A stretch of 64,000 nt of DNA from Toxorhynchites rutilus septentrionalis (Eukaryota; Arthropoda; Insecta; Diptera; Culicidae). The position numbers and the translations under genes are program-made. Location: NCBI RefSeq assembly GCF_029784135.1, contig NC_073744.1, forward strand, positions 9,726,929-9,790,928, in the 5' to 3' direction. Each line of letters begins with the position of its first letter. The first letter of the stretch is position 1. The notes beneath the pieces were generated by a model that was not told the origin of the DNA, did no database searches, and was given only the letters and a program-made list of their open reading frames with translations. Below, in pieces: positions 23,813-34,993 of the stretch.

Positions 23813-25109
23813 AAGGGTGTGTCACATCAAATTGCATCACGGAAAAAACGCTGTAGAAATTCGCCCAGTAGACCGATTCTTTTGAAAATTTTAGTCAGTA
23901 AAATAAAAACTATTAAACAACTTTTGGCATTTTCTTTTTATTCATACTTCGAGCCCAACCCCGTATGCTCGCACCTTCCTCTTTACCCCGTCCATAAGGT
24001 TCTGTACAACGTCAGGTTGTAGTTTTTTTTTGAACAGAAATCCAATTTCTCTTGAAGTCCGCCTCCGATTTGACAACTTTTGGGTTCTTCCGGAGGGCCT
24101 GCTTCATAATCGCCCAATATTTCTCTATTGGGCGAAGCTCCGGCGCGTTGGGCGGGTTCATTTCCTTTGGCACGAAGGTGACCCCGTTGGCTTCGTACAA
24201 CTCCAACACGTCCTTTGAATAGTGGCACGAAGCGAGATCCGGCCAGAAAATGGTCGGGCCCTCGTGCTGCTTCAATAGTGGTAGTAAGCGCTTCTGTAGG
24301 CACTCCTTAAGGTAAACCTGCCCGTTTACCGTGCCGGTCATCACGAAGGGGGCGCTCCGCTTTCCGCAAGAGCAGATCGCTTGCCACACCATGTACTTTT
24401 TGGCAAACTTGGATAGTTTCTGCTTGCGAATCTCCTCCGGAACGCTGAATTTGTCCTCTGCGGAGAAGAACAACAGGCCCGGCAGCTGACGAAAGTCCGC
24501 TTTGACGTAGGTTTCGTCGTCCATTACCAGGCAATGCGGCTTCGTCAGCATTTCGGTGTACAGCTTCCGGGCTCGCGTCTTCCCCACCACGTTTTGCCTT
24601 TCGTCGCGGTTAGTAGCCTTCTGAACCTTGTATGTACGCAGGCCCTCCCGCTGCTTGGTCCGCTGGACGAATGAACTTGACAAATTCAGCTTATTGGCGA
24701 CATCCCGGACCGAACTTCTCGGATCACGTCTAAACTGCTTAACTACGCGCTTGTGATCTTTTTCACTGACGGAGCATCCATTTTTGCCATTCTTCACCTT
24801 CCGGTCGATGGTTAGGTTCTCGAAGAATCGTTTTAGTACTCTGCTGACCGTGGATTGGACTTGCCAGCATCTTACCGATGTCCCGATGTGACAACTCCGG
24901 ATTCTCGAAATGAGTGCGCAGGATTAATTCAAGACGCTCTTTTTCGTTCGACGACATTTTTCCAAATTTACGAGAAATTGACAGTGAAGCATGGCCAACG
25001 TGATCTATACACTCTTATCTGATTATAAGCGAAAGCTGAAGATATAATTCCTAAAAATTAAATTTCTACAGCGTTTTCTCCGTGATGCAATTTGATGTGA
25101 CACACCCTT
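23813..25109 (-). mobile_element. DD37E transposon (ITmD37E type), defective copy
   Basis: Same terminal inverted repeats as 21645-22942 in opposite orientation, with TA at 23811-23812 and 25110-25111. Size is 1297 bp. Nucleotide similarity to the intact copy is very high, so both moved recently. Confidence 0.93.
24012..24957 (-). pseudogene. DD37E transposase, frameshifted
   Basis: Minus strand. Residues 1-31 match the intact protein (MSSNEKERLE through GKML), then a small deletion just after codon 31 shifts the frame. The main body, open from 24797, retains MDDETYVK, WPDLASCHY and RPIEKYW, including the 37-residue spacing. A second frameshift in the A-rich tract near 24024-24033 replaces the C-terminus with TTT and a stop. 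At least two lesions therefore prevent a full protein. The terminal repeats are intact, so the element could still be moved in trans. Confidence 0.88.
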
Positions 25110-25149
25110 TATATTTTTATATTAAATATTTTCTAAAAATACATTATAT

Positions 25150-25178
25150 GAAAGAACAACGTTTGCCGGGTCAGCTAG
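25150..25178 (+). mobile_element. Helitron-like 3' terminus
   Basis: AACAACGTTTGCCGGGTCAG followed by CTAGT, matching 107-138. The CTAG-T end suggests a Helitron 3' end. No internal coding region is seen. Confidence 0.35.
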
Positions 25179-25599
25179 TTGGTCATATATCGCAATTGGT
25201 TTCTGTATATCAATGCACGCACTGCGCTGAGGTAAAAATATGTATGATATGTGTATACAGTTCAGAACGAACTGTGTGCGATGACCGCTGAATGAAAAAA
25301 GCTAGTTTGTGCTGAAAAAAAATTAATAACGACTCAAACAAAATCAAAATATCAATCTAACAAAGTTATTTCTAACAAATTCGGACGAATTAAAACAGCA
25401 TTTTATGAATGAACAGTCCTACATAACATCCCACACGAAAGATTGAGTGAACTGCCCAAAAAACCTAGTTCAGTTAAGTGAACGGTTGGTAACTGAACGA
25501 TTCATTAAAGTGAATCGTTTTGCCCACCTCTATTACTCAATATCCAAGGGTGGAGTTTACTTCGCAAATATTCTCTTTTCGCTATCCCCCTTCGTTGTT
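25179..25599. other. No supported gene
   Basis: Unassigned AT-rich sequence between the Helitron-like end and the LINE copy. Confidence 0.4.
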
Positions 25600-26682
25600 T
25601 CTATTCTTTCTTCTCCTTCTTTTCCTTTGTTTACGGAGACTTTAAACCATCCGATTCATTCGTCTCCGATTTTTTTTTACTATTTTTATTATTCTAGTTT
25701 TAAATGTCCTATATTTTCTTGTAACGTTCTGTTTCTTTCGAAAATTCAATTAAGTTATTCTCCTGAGTTACTTACTTAATATGTCCCTTAGGTTCTGTCC
25801 AATATTATTCCTAATTCTAGCATCCTTCGTTTGTTGGCAATCCAGTAGTAGGTGTCTTACAGAGATGGGAGCCTCGTTGCAAGAGCATTGAGGTTTTTCT
25901 TTATTTCTTTGAAAAAGATATGTATGAGTGACCTTTGTATGGCCGATTCGAAGACCGGTGAGAAGCCGTCTTTCCTTACTGTTGTTTCTATCATGCTATG
26001 GAGGAGCGGTATTTTGAATTTTTTGAAAAAAAAGTTGGTCTGCTGTTCCTCAAAGCTATGTCCCAACTTTGGCGGATCTTCTGTTTTACCCAAAGTTTCG
26101 CATCAGAGCGAGGAATGGGTATATTAGGGGGTTCTTGAGTTCTGTCCCTACCGGCTAATTTGTCGGCGGCAGTATTTCCAGGAATTCCGGTATGACCGGG
26201 AACCCAACAGAAGGTAATATTTTTGTCAGAAGCAGCTTCTTCTATTGCAATGATCCATGGGTGAAGGTTTTACCTTTTTGAAGAGCCCGGAGACAGCTCG
26301 CGGAATTAGAAAATACAACAGTAGGAAGAGAATCATGTGTGCACTCTTGGGTAGCGATGAGAAGCGAAAAAGCTTCTGCGCTTAAAATTGTGCATTGGGG
26401 AGGAAGCGAGAAACTTCAAAAATTCCGCAACTACCACCGTCAGTGCTTACTGAACAATCAGTGTAAACTTGATGTTCAAACTGGAATTTTGTTTCTACGA
26501 GGTGATTGAAACAGGCCTTCACTTTTGATGGGAGATCTCCTGCACGAACTTCCTCGAGTAAATCAAGGTTAACATGCGGCGGTTTTACATTCTAATTCCT
26601 TTCCATGACCGTCGAATACATACATCGGGGAGATCCTGATTCGTGTTTTCTTTGAATCGGCCTTTGCCCGAGATATTCATTA

Positions 26683-27844
26683 TTATTATTTGTATATTTA
26701 TTCATCTGACTTTTTATTGTCTTAATGAATTAAGATGGGAAAAAGACAAAAAGAGAAGGCCTAAAACCCCATTTCTTTTCATTCACATGCAAAACATATA
26801 TATGCACAAAAAGCAGCATATTTTGAACACAACAAATATAAAAAACGTAAATAATAATAGACATCAACTGTGGTCAAATCACGAAAAAACAAACATAAAA
26901 CTGATTGGGAACCGGGCCCTTGCCCATTGTAAATGTCGTTGTCAGTGGTTCATCCTATTCAGTTCTGTGAGTCTGTGTTTGAATGCGGACGCAGTAGAGC
27001 CAAAATCGAATCGAGCAAAGACTTCATTGAAACTTGCCGACATGAATCGCACAGGGTCATGGAGGCCGTACAAAGTATTTCGGGGCTCAAGAAGCAGAAA
27101 GTTCCGTTGGCGAAGCAGTCGTTCAGGAGCGTAGATGTTGAGTTGTCATAATAATTCCGGAGCGTCAGCTTCTCCGTTGAAAATTTTTGCAACAAACACG
27201 GCTTGATCAATACTCCTTCTCTGTTCCAGTGACTGCAGTCCCAGCAATTTGCATCGATCTTCGTATCGGGGAAGGCTCATCGGATCTCGCCACGGAAGAC
27301 GTCGGAGGGCATATCTAACGAATTTCCTCTGTATTGCTTCGACTCTGGCAGTCCATGTTGACGAGTACCAAACTAGAGAGTTTATTCCAGAATCGATCGC
27401 ACCAGAGTGCAGTATAGAGACCGGAGGCAAAGTGGGTCGTTAAACTCTTGGGATATTTTAAACATGAATCCCAGCTGGCGGTTAGCTCTAGAAATAATGT
27501 CGTTGTAGTGTGATCGGTAGGTAAATGCTGAGTCTAGGATGATCCCAAGTTCACGAACTTGATAGACACGATCGAGAGACTATCTGTCAATTGCGTAATC
27601 GTATTCTGTCGGATTGAGCTTGCGGTGGAACGTGATAACGTTGCATTTATGAATGCTTAGCGTTAGCATGTTCCGTGTACACCATTCAGTGAGACAATTC
27701 AGCAGCCGTTGTAAAGCGTAACAGTCCTCGATACTCCTCATAACCATGTAGATTTTGACGTCTTCAGCGTAAAACAGTCGATTGCCGGGTGGCAGTATGA
27801 CAGATAGCTCATTAATAAATATTAAATATTGAAAATTAATAAAT
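26683..27844 (-). mobile_element. Non-LTR retrotransposon fragment (Jockey/CR1-like reverse transcriptase C-terminus)
   Basis: Inserted in the I-like LINE copy. The minus strand near 27770 encodes FYAEDVKIY, the catalytic box of a reverse transcriptase with Glu in place of the second motif Asp. The frame at 27146-27430 carries RVEAIQRKFVRYALRRLPWR, typical of Jockey/CR1-group thumb and C-terminal regions. The 3' end near 26683-26700 has an AATAATAATA-like tail. The element is truncated at its 5' side and frameshifted, so it is dead. Confidence 0.7.
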
Positions 27845-28410
27845 ATTATTGGGACATCATGGTCACGGTCAGGAATTGAAAAGTAACGAATAGCTCTATT
27901 TGTTACAATCTTCGTAACGAGTTGATCAAATGGTAGTTGCCCACTCTCTGCCAGAACAGCGAGGGTAACACTTGTAACAAAGGCACCGATGGCTATCTTT
28001 ATTGACTCGTTATATACCGGTTTAATCGTTTTTAGTGGTTTTTTGCCACCTCGGCTGAAGATTGTTACTCCATAGAGGATTTTTGGTATTAACCAAGCAT
28101 TCTATCCGTAAAACAGATTCCCTATGTCCAGAAGGTTGCCAGACATCGCCTTTAATTGATTTAATTTATTGCGGGCATCTTTTTTGACCGCCTGAGCATG
28201 TGGTATAAAACTTAGTTTCTTGTCAAAAATTACTTAATTATTTAAGTATTTTTAGAGTTTTGACTGAGGGGATTAGGGTTTCGAAAATTTTAGGGTTGGA
28301 AACTTTGAAGTGAGCTTTGGGATTACATATATGCAGAAGTTTTGATTTTTCCGGGGATATTTCGAAACCAATATTTTGGGCCCAGTTTTGAACTGAATCA
28401 ATTCCTTTTT

Positions 28411-29146
28411 AAGGCAGTATTCCGGTCCAGAAATTTGAAAAAAAAATCAAAAATTATTTCCTTCATATTTCAGTAGTTTAGGCACTCAAGAATATACTCT
28501 AGAACGGACATATCGCAAAACCTATTATTTACTGAGTTAGAGCCATTTTAGTGATGTGGTATCTAACCTGTTACGGCCAAAACAATGAACTTCGAACGCG
28601 TTTTTCTCGAAACTAGTTTTTAAACTGGCGTACACGATATGTCAAGTTTTACTGAACCGATTCTTGTCGAATTTATATGGATACAATCTGTAGGCATCTC
28701 TCTATTGCATAAATCTCTAAAAAACGATATTTTTTAAATTTTATTATTTTGCAAAAATCTAAAAACGTGAGAAAAAACGTTCTGAACCGCATTTTGTTTT
28801 TTAAACGGTCGCCATTTCGTCAAAAAGATGTTTTTGACTTTTCCGAGGTTCATGCGATAGCGGCATCTTTACTGATTCAGGATCTGGTCGATTTTTTTTG
28901 TTTCAGATAACCAGAAGGGCTGGAATCGTGTACGCCATGGCACAACTTTTTTGGTACCCTCTCACTTCATCAGCTCTTAATTATTCTAGTTATGAATATT
29001 TTTTCCGTTAAATTTTTGTTTTATTGTTGAAAGATAGAGGAACAAATAACGATATAATGGATAGTAAAAATATTCTTTGTTTTATTTTTACAGAACTCGA
29101 AAAAAAACGTCCGAAATCCGTGTCTCTACACTAGAATACCCGCTTA
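28411..29146. mobile_element. piggyBac-like MITE (TTAA target), copy 1
   Basis: Bounded by TTAA on both sides (28407-28411 and 29143-29146 region), with imperfect inverted ends GGCAGTATTC and GAATACCCGC. It is inserted in the I-like LINE copy. The left 500 bp match 42107-42640. The interior also shares a TTATTCTAGTTATGA phrase with 53335-53350 in the palindrome. No transposase. The piggyBac label rests on TTAA plus terminal repeats only. Confidence 0.6.
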
Positions 29147-29441
29147 AAGTCTTTTCCTTGTTGCTGATACAGTGACGCTAACTGAAACTAGCACATTGTC
29201 ATCTGCATAAACAAGGATTTTTATATTTTCTGGAATTTTTGCAAAATTATGAAGAGGGTTGGCGATACAACCGAGTCTTGGGGAATTCCACATTCTTGGA
29301 TTTTTAATGAAGATTTTGTGTTGTTGACTATGGTTCTGAAGGTTCTATTTTCTAGAAAACTTCTCACTTAAAAACCTACGGATCCCCCAGTCGAAGAGAC
29401 TCTTCAGTACTGGATATCTCCATGCTCGATCAAATGCCTTA

Positions 29442-30292
29442 TAGCGAATTCGTTTTTGTTCAGTTTCAACCCCAGTGCCGCACTAACTGCTGTCAAAACG
29501 TTTTTTTATTCACTCAGTTTCGCACTCAGTGTCCCACTAGTTCGCCCCGAAAGCTGTTAGTTTCGCACTGAGATGTTTCACGGGTTGGCACTCGGGTTCA
29601 CCAATACAACTATACTGAACTGTCAAGTTCCGAATATTGTTTTGGAAAATCTAAAAATAAAGACTATGAAAATGGAAAATCTGCTGCTTTTGCTTTTGTA
29701 TTATTGGAATCGTAATCCAATTCGGATTCTGATTTTGAAGAGTAGAGTAGACGGCATTAAGCTACGTGTGCTTTCATTGGGAGGTGAAAATAATGATGGA
29801 TATTCAGGTGGAATAAATTTAAAAATCAAAATTATGAATGAAAATTTACTTTAACGTATCGAATATTTATTTTATGTGATCAAATAAAAGTTTTTTTTTC
29901 GATATCGCAGAATATTGAACGAAAACTGTGTCTAATGATGGTTTTATATTATAATAGTAATTATTTGTGGAACAAACAGGAAATGCATCGACAAATGGTT
30001 AAGTGAGTGTCAGAACTACATGTGTTAGGTAATCAAACAATATTAAGTAAAAATTTTCATTCAAACTTTTATATGTTTACACTGCACTTGGCCCTTCTGA
30101 TCTGATGGAGAACAATTTACCTCCCAAGCACTAATATCACCACCAGACGTCGACACTGTACATTTGCCGTCGTAAATATAAACAAATCAGACTATATAAC
30201 GCACACCAACAAACCACCGCATTCGTGAAACTGAAAACGTTTTTTTATTACAGAGTCAGTTTGGCACTGACTCAGTTTTAAAAACGAATTCG
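29442..30292. mobile_element. Harbinger-like MITE, about 850 bp
   Basis: Inverted ends TAGCGAATTCGTTTTT and AAAAACGAATTCGCTA are flanked by TTA, the three-base target typical of PIF/Harbinger. The subterminal regions are also partly inverted (AACGTTTTTTTATT near 29497 and 30236). It splits the LINE copy at a point equivalent to about 13678 of the first copy. A 94-codon frame at 29573 has no domain. Confidence 0.6.
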
Positions 30293-30526
30293 CTATTACT
30301 TAGATCAAGTGATGCCACATCTGCGTGGTGATCTTTCTCAATAACGTCATGTACAATAGCCTCTAATTCTTCGAGGTGATCTTCTGTGCATTTTCCCGCA
30401 CGAAAAGCGAACTGTCTTGGACGGAGCAGCTTATTAGACTCTAAGAAGGTCTTTAAGCGTCGATTTACTATCCTTTCTAGAACTTTTCCAACACAACTCG
30501 AAAGAGTTAAAGGTCGGAAATTGTCC

Positions 30527-31324
30527 AGAAGGTTTTGGTGATATCACAGACGGATTTGACAGCGAATTGCGGTTTAACTGCAGCGCTTAACCTGCGCACG
30601 GGCGGCTGGAGGTTTCCTAATCTGGGGGCACGCTTGGAAACAGCGTGGCGTGTACCGGAACGTCCCTGTTTTCTTTGTCACACACCCAGGAGTATAACAC
30701 TCACTGTAAATATAAACTTTCTAACAGCGTTTACTTCACTATTCGTTGTTCGTCGTTTCCAGACTCCAGCTAAAGTGACCGAGGTCTTTTACATTTCCTT
30801 CCACGAAAACTTGATCCTTCTTCCATTTCCCGTCTACTCTCCTCTCTCCCATTCCTCTCTCTCTCCCACTTCCGGAACATCATCCACTCATTATGATTTT
30901 GCCCGCCGATGAACTCAAGGGGACTGACAATCGTCGTAGATTACAATTCCGAATTAGTACAAACACTTATAATTATGGTTAGTAGATACAAAAAAAACAA
31001 TTTATGGAACAAAACTAACGTTTACAACAATAAACAATGTTGAACCAGCCAGCAATAAACAAAACAAATATTTAACTTAAATACTAGATTTTGTTTTTCA
31101 CGAAATTTACATTATTTTTGTTCGCAAATTGAACTACCTTTTTTGTTGTGTCATTGGTCGGTAACAGTTTCTCTACATAGGATAGCTAATCTCACCTGGT
31201 CCTACGGAGCCTTGGTTAGCTCTGCTATGTGCCCACTCAAGATCAATAATAGAAAAGTCCCTATTGTAATCAAACTCAGAATTGTAATCAAACTCAGCTG
31301 CATAAGTTGTCCGTTATTGACAAT
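30527..31324. other. Unassigned; GC-richer to 30920
   Basis: The first 400 bp are GC-richer with a 125-codon plus-strand frame (30535-30912) that I do not recognise. It has a short hairpin (ACGCTTGGAAACAGCGT near 30630). The rest is AT-rich. It could be part of an unrecognised transposon that truncated the LINE. Confidence 0.3.
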
Positions 31325-31600
31325 TATGTTCGGGAAAAGCACATAAATGAACAGAACAAATATATAGAGAAATGGGAATGCTTCCAATTTTCACCAATTT
31401 AAACCGTATACAGACTATGAGATTGTAATGTATGGCATATCAAACAAATCTTAGAAAATTTCCGATTCGATTGATATGCAAATCATAAAAATCCGTTCGC
31501 AGCAAAAATAGTTATTAACGTTAATTTTATTTCATAAAAACGTGACCTGTTTTCTGATTTGGCACCCTTAATATAAGACGTAGGACTACATCAAAAACAC
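31325..31600 (+). repeat. About 280-bp dispersed repeat, copy 2
   Basis: Diverged match to 17840-18120, in the same orientation and with the same flanking GACGTAGGACTAC-type string at the right end. Confidence 0.65.
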
Positions 31601-32213
31601 GAAAGTGCGCAAAGTTGCGTGGCTTTACGATACAATCTTATTTCATAAGATAATTTATGGTGCCTCAGGGCATATTTTGCGCAATATAATTCTGCTCAAT
31701 TCAAATTCTATATTGCACCCCACTTTTTAGACCGAAATCGGCCGGTAAGAGAATCAATCATGATAGGTGATGTATAGTCACAATAATCAAACTATGCTTA
31801 ACTCCAAGAAATTTAACCCGTTTTATGCCAAGTGTCCGAAAAATCGAACAGCATCTTCGATAATTTTTCATGGTTTTGGAAAGCAACCATATGGTAAGGT
31901 TTTGGCATCAAATGATAACTTAGTCTATTAGCTACCACCCACTCTCAATTTCATTCAAATTTGTATCACTTTATTGGGCATAAAAATCGGTTTGAAGGGC
32001 CTTTTTGATTTTATGTCATTTTCCGGAAAACGGAAGAACGGAAAAAATAATTCTTGAAGATTGGGGTTCCTGTAATGCAATTATCAAAATTACATTGATA
32101 GCTTTTGTTAAAAAAAATCATTTTTACAGCTTGGTCGTTAATAGGTTAATCGGCCACATTGTCATCCAGAGAAGAAGAAAAACTACTCCAAAACACACGG
32201 CACATTAGTCAAT
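31601..32213. other. Intergenic, no supported gene
   Basis: AT-rich sequence downstream (on the minus strand) of the clip-only gene. No serine-protease catalytic exon can be found here on either strand. Confidence 0.45.
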
Positions 32214-32219
32214 TTATTT
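32214..32219 (-). terminator. Polyadenylation signal AATAAA of clip-only gene
   Basis: On the minus strand AATAAA lies about 30 bases after the stop codon at 32248, a normal spacing for a short 3' UTR. Confidence 0.55.
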
Positions 32220-32247
32220 ATCCATTCATCTTCCGTTGAACGCCTTC

Positions 32248-32643
32248 TCACACAAGATTAGCCGTCTCAAAATCTTCGTAGGACATCTCTTCTCGCGATG
32301 GGACTCGCGATCGCGCTAGCTGGCTCACTCCAATATCCCTGGCACTCAAACAGCACACCACCGGGTCGTGAACTTCGAAGTAGCATAGTTCCCGGAACAC
32401 ACTGAACCGCGGAGAACGCAACCGTTGGGGAAATGTCCCACAATCCCGCACACGCTCGCACGTTCCCAACTTGACGAAAGCTCCTTCCCCATAGTCAATC
32501 TCACAACGATCACCGAGTCCTTTCTCGTTTAGTGTTGGAAACACAAAGTCACGATTGATGATCATCGTGGCTGCTTGGGTGGTGATGGAAAGTGCCGCAA
32601 CGGCGACCAGTAGCTTACATAAAAAGTGGTTGAGAGAACTCAT
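32248..32643 (-). CDS. Secreted clip-domain-only protein
   Basis: Minus strand, 131 residues from the ATG at 32643; upstream in-frame codons lack an ATG. Residues 1-24 form a signal peptide (MSSLNHFLCKLLVAVAALSI). The mature part has six cysteines in the clip pattern, in the segments GDRCEIDYGEG, LGTCERVRDC, ELCYFEVH and VVCC. The frame then runs about 30 residues and stops, with AATAAA close behind, so there is no protease domain. It is probably a haemolymph factor that interacts with clip-protease cascades, but function is inference. The stop overlaps a weak donor-like GTGTGAG, so it may alternatively be the first exon of a CLIP protease whose catalytic exons were lost. It lies just downstream of the left protease gene on the same strand and is not in the right arm. 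Confidence 0.7.
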   Translation of the reverse strand: MSSLNHFLCKLLVAVAALSITTQAATMIINRDFVFPTLNEKGLGDRCEIDYGEGAFVKLGTCERVRDCGTFPQRLRSPRFSVFRELCYFEVHDPVVCCLSARDIGVSQLARSRVPSREEMSYEDFETANLV

Positions 32644-32699
32644 CCTAACGACGCGAGAAGTAGAAACGGACTGGTTGCGCAAAATGGCACGACGAATGG

Positions 32700-32725
32700 C
32701 TTTTGGATGGAAAGGTTATAAAATG
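32700..32725 (-). promoter_or_regulatory. TATA-type core promoter of clip-only gene
   Basis: On the minus strand ACATTTTATAACC (about 32726-32714) lies about 35 bases upstream of AACCAGTCCG (about 32676-32667), a weak initiator-like match, and 70-80 bases ahead of the ATG at 32643. Prediction only. Confidence 0.35.
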
Positions 32726-32873
32726 TACCGTAGGAAAGTGTAATGTTTATGGACGGCAAAAAAAACTGTACATGTGTTGAAGAGTTCATAGATGTTCAGT
32801 GATATGTACAAGTGTTGAAAGCGGCTTGAAAGTATTTCGTTTTCAATAACTCACCGCGCTACGGTACCGAAAC

Positions 32874-33530
32874 AGGTTTTATACCTGACAAATGGGATTT
32901 CCTGTTGTTTAACAACACACTTGGTTCGCGTTTTATCATACTAATGTTTTGTTTTGCTATCTTCCATCGAACGGTGGTTGAGCACAATCGCGCGAAATTG
33001 CCCTCGTCTTCTCAAGAATTCCACACAATCGACTCGATCCAGCTAAGATACGGCGCAATGCGTGTATATATCGCGGGGACGATTGTTCCACAGAACTTTC
33101 CAAACGAGGTAACCGCTACGATGTGAAATTGACATCCGTCGCTGGTGTTCCGAACCTGCAGTGGACCACCGGAATCACCCTGACAGGTATCCCGCCCACC
33201 GGCTGGATAACCAGCGCACATTTGAGTGTCGACAACATTCCGTGTCAGGGTGTGAACGTCGCTCTGGTAGTGCCGGCGGCACTCCTCCTGGCCATACTGA
33301 TCGAGAACCACTTTGAGCAGATGATTTTGGCTGGTTCCAACTGGAATGAGAAAAAAATAACATTGAAGAATTTAAACGACGGAAGTATTGTCGATTCTTA
33401 CAATTATCGACCGCTCCGTAGCCCGTAGCAGTCAGCTTCTGTTCTCTAATTACCGTAGATTGGTACAGACAGGCCGGTCGCACCCGTTGACTGAACGGAA
33501 CGGTTTCCGACAGCTCTACCAACGCGATAT
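32874..33530. repeat. 657-bp tandem duplication, outer unit
   Basis: Starts AGGTTTTATACCTGAC and repeats at 33531-34187 with an exact 657-base offset; by eye the units are identical. It carries the 3' part of protease exon 3 plus exon 4. Confidence 0.92.
33012..33530 (-). pseudogene. Duplicated 3' end of CLIPC-like protease gene
   Basis: Minus strand: the last part of exon 3 (33530-33402), the intron, and a full exon 4 (33340-33012) with RDTCQGDSGGP and the normal stop. It has no signal peptide, clip domain, or catalytic His and only the end of the domain, so it is a partial copy made by the tandem duplication. It lies downstream of the complete gene and could only be reached by read-through splicing. 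Confidence 0.88.
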
Positions 33531-34187
33531 AGGTTTTATACCTGACAAATGGGATTTCCTGTTGTTTAACAACACACTTGGTTCGCGTTTTATCATACTA
33601 ATGTTTTGTTTTGCTATCTTCCATCGAACGGTGGTTGAGCACAATCGCGCGAAATTGCCCTCGTCTTCTCAAGAATTCCACACAATCGACTCGATCCAGC
33701 TAAGATACGGCGCAATGCGTGTATATATCGCGGGGACGATTGTTCCACAGAACTTTCCAAACGAGGTAACCGCTACGATGTGAAATTGACATCCGTCGCT
33801 GGTGTTCCGAACCTGCAGTGGACCACCGGAATCACCCTGACAGGTATCCCGCCCACCGGCTGGATAACCAGCGCACATTTGAGTGTCGACAACATTCCGT
33901 GTCAGGGTGTGAACGTCGCTCTGGTAGTGCCGGCGGCACTCCTCCTGGCCATACTGATCGAGAACCACTTTGAGCAGATGATTTTGGCTGGTTCCAACTG
34001 GAATGAGAAAAAAATAACATTGAAGAATTTAAACGACGGAAGTATTGTCGATTCTTACAATTATCGACCGCTCCGTAGCCCGTAGCAGTCAGCTTCTGTT
34101 CTCTAATTACCGTAGATTGGTACAGACAGGCCGGTCGCACCCGTTGACTGAACGGAACGGTTTCCGACAGCTCTACCAACGCGATAT
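33531..34187. repeat. 657-bp tandem duplication, inner unit
   Basis: Second unit. It joins directly onto the rest of exon 3 at 34187 and so belongs to the complete left protease gene. Confidence 0.92.
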
Positions 34188-34993
34188 CATTATGTTTGGT
34201 TCGAGCGGAATACTCGGGATGTCTTATGAATGATTCGATGTTGTAATCCTGTGGTTGGGTCGCGCTTTTATCACTCAACAAATCCACAACGCCCAATCGA
34301 ACCAACACCGCATCCTCATTGCGACAATGGGCTGCCGTTAAAATGAACCGTTCGCTGATGAGACTGCCACCGCAACGAAACTCAAGAGCGCCCGTGGGAC
34401 CACTCCTATATCCTATTGCAGCCATATGGGGAAACTCTCCCTGCTGGGCAGCTTCGCCACCGACAATCAAATTGGTGTAGGTGGGACATGGTCTGGCTTT
34501 CCTCTGAATGACCTCTCCGTTTGGTTTCAGCGAGCTGAAGTACAAAGTAGGCGCTGCCTGACGCATATATTGTTCGCACTCTGGGGTGAGAAAAAAAAGA
34601 AATATAAACGAATTTATTGATACAAAAACGAGTTCAAACCTACTCCGGGCACTGATGGTCATTGAGGCATCTCGAGCCTCCTGTTGTTCCAATCGCGTCT
34701 TGTAGTCCTCCGGGCAGCAAACGATGGCTTCTTTGGCATTGTAGGAACAAATGGTGATCCGGCTTCCGGTTGATTCCAACACACGGCGACAGCTGCTATA
34801 GCCAACACATATTCCGGCAGTGTTTTGAAAGAAACAGGAATCTCCCTCTTACGTAGATGAAAACAACGATTATCACTACATTATCAAAATAAATGCAAAA
34901 GATAAGGTACTTACCACCGCTCTGAGTTCGAGCTTCGCGGTGCGCACAATAAAATGCCGTCACTAACACAACCAATAAGTTCCATCGTCTCAT
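33669..34993 (-). CDS. CLIPC-like serine protease zymogen, left copy (4 exons)
   Basis: Minus strand, mirror of 54920-56244. Exons: 34993-34913, 34839-34644, 34580-34059 and 33997-33669, joined at GT/AG sites in frame to 375 residues. It has a signal peptide, a clip domain with six cysteines, and a trypsin-like domain with His 177, Asp 224 and Ser 323. The activation site reads TNL before IVGG, so cleavage would follow leucine, as in the CLIPC subfamily of insect immune proteases (Toll and melanisation cascades). The coding sequence looks identical to the right copy. Immediately downstream lie the duplicated exon 3-4 piece and then the clip-only gene. Confidence 0.88.

Larger units (their letters stand above)
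25600..30526 (-). pseudogene. 5'-truncated second copy of the I-like LINE with three nested insertions
   Basis: Minus-strand similarity to the 3' part of the 8.8-15.65 kb LINE, equivalent to its positions from about 13460 to the tail. LINE pieces lie at 25600-26680, 27845-28410, 29146-29441 and 30293-30526, with foreign sequence between them. RNase H and reverse transcriptase regions are recognisable in reverse. The ORF2 C-terminus here has glutamine where the first copy has a stop, so this copy predates that lesion. It ends abruptly at 30526, consistent with 5' truncation. Many frameshifts are visible. Confidence 0.85.

Noticed and set aside
34426..34620. Plus-strand frames within the left protease gene (also 33123-33428, 33780-34085) and their mirrors
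   Set aside because: They are antisense shadows of serine-protease exons; the sense strand has the catalytic triad and splice sites.
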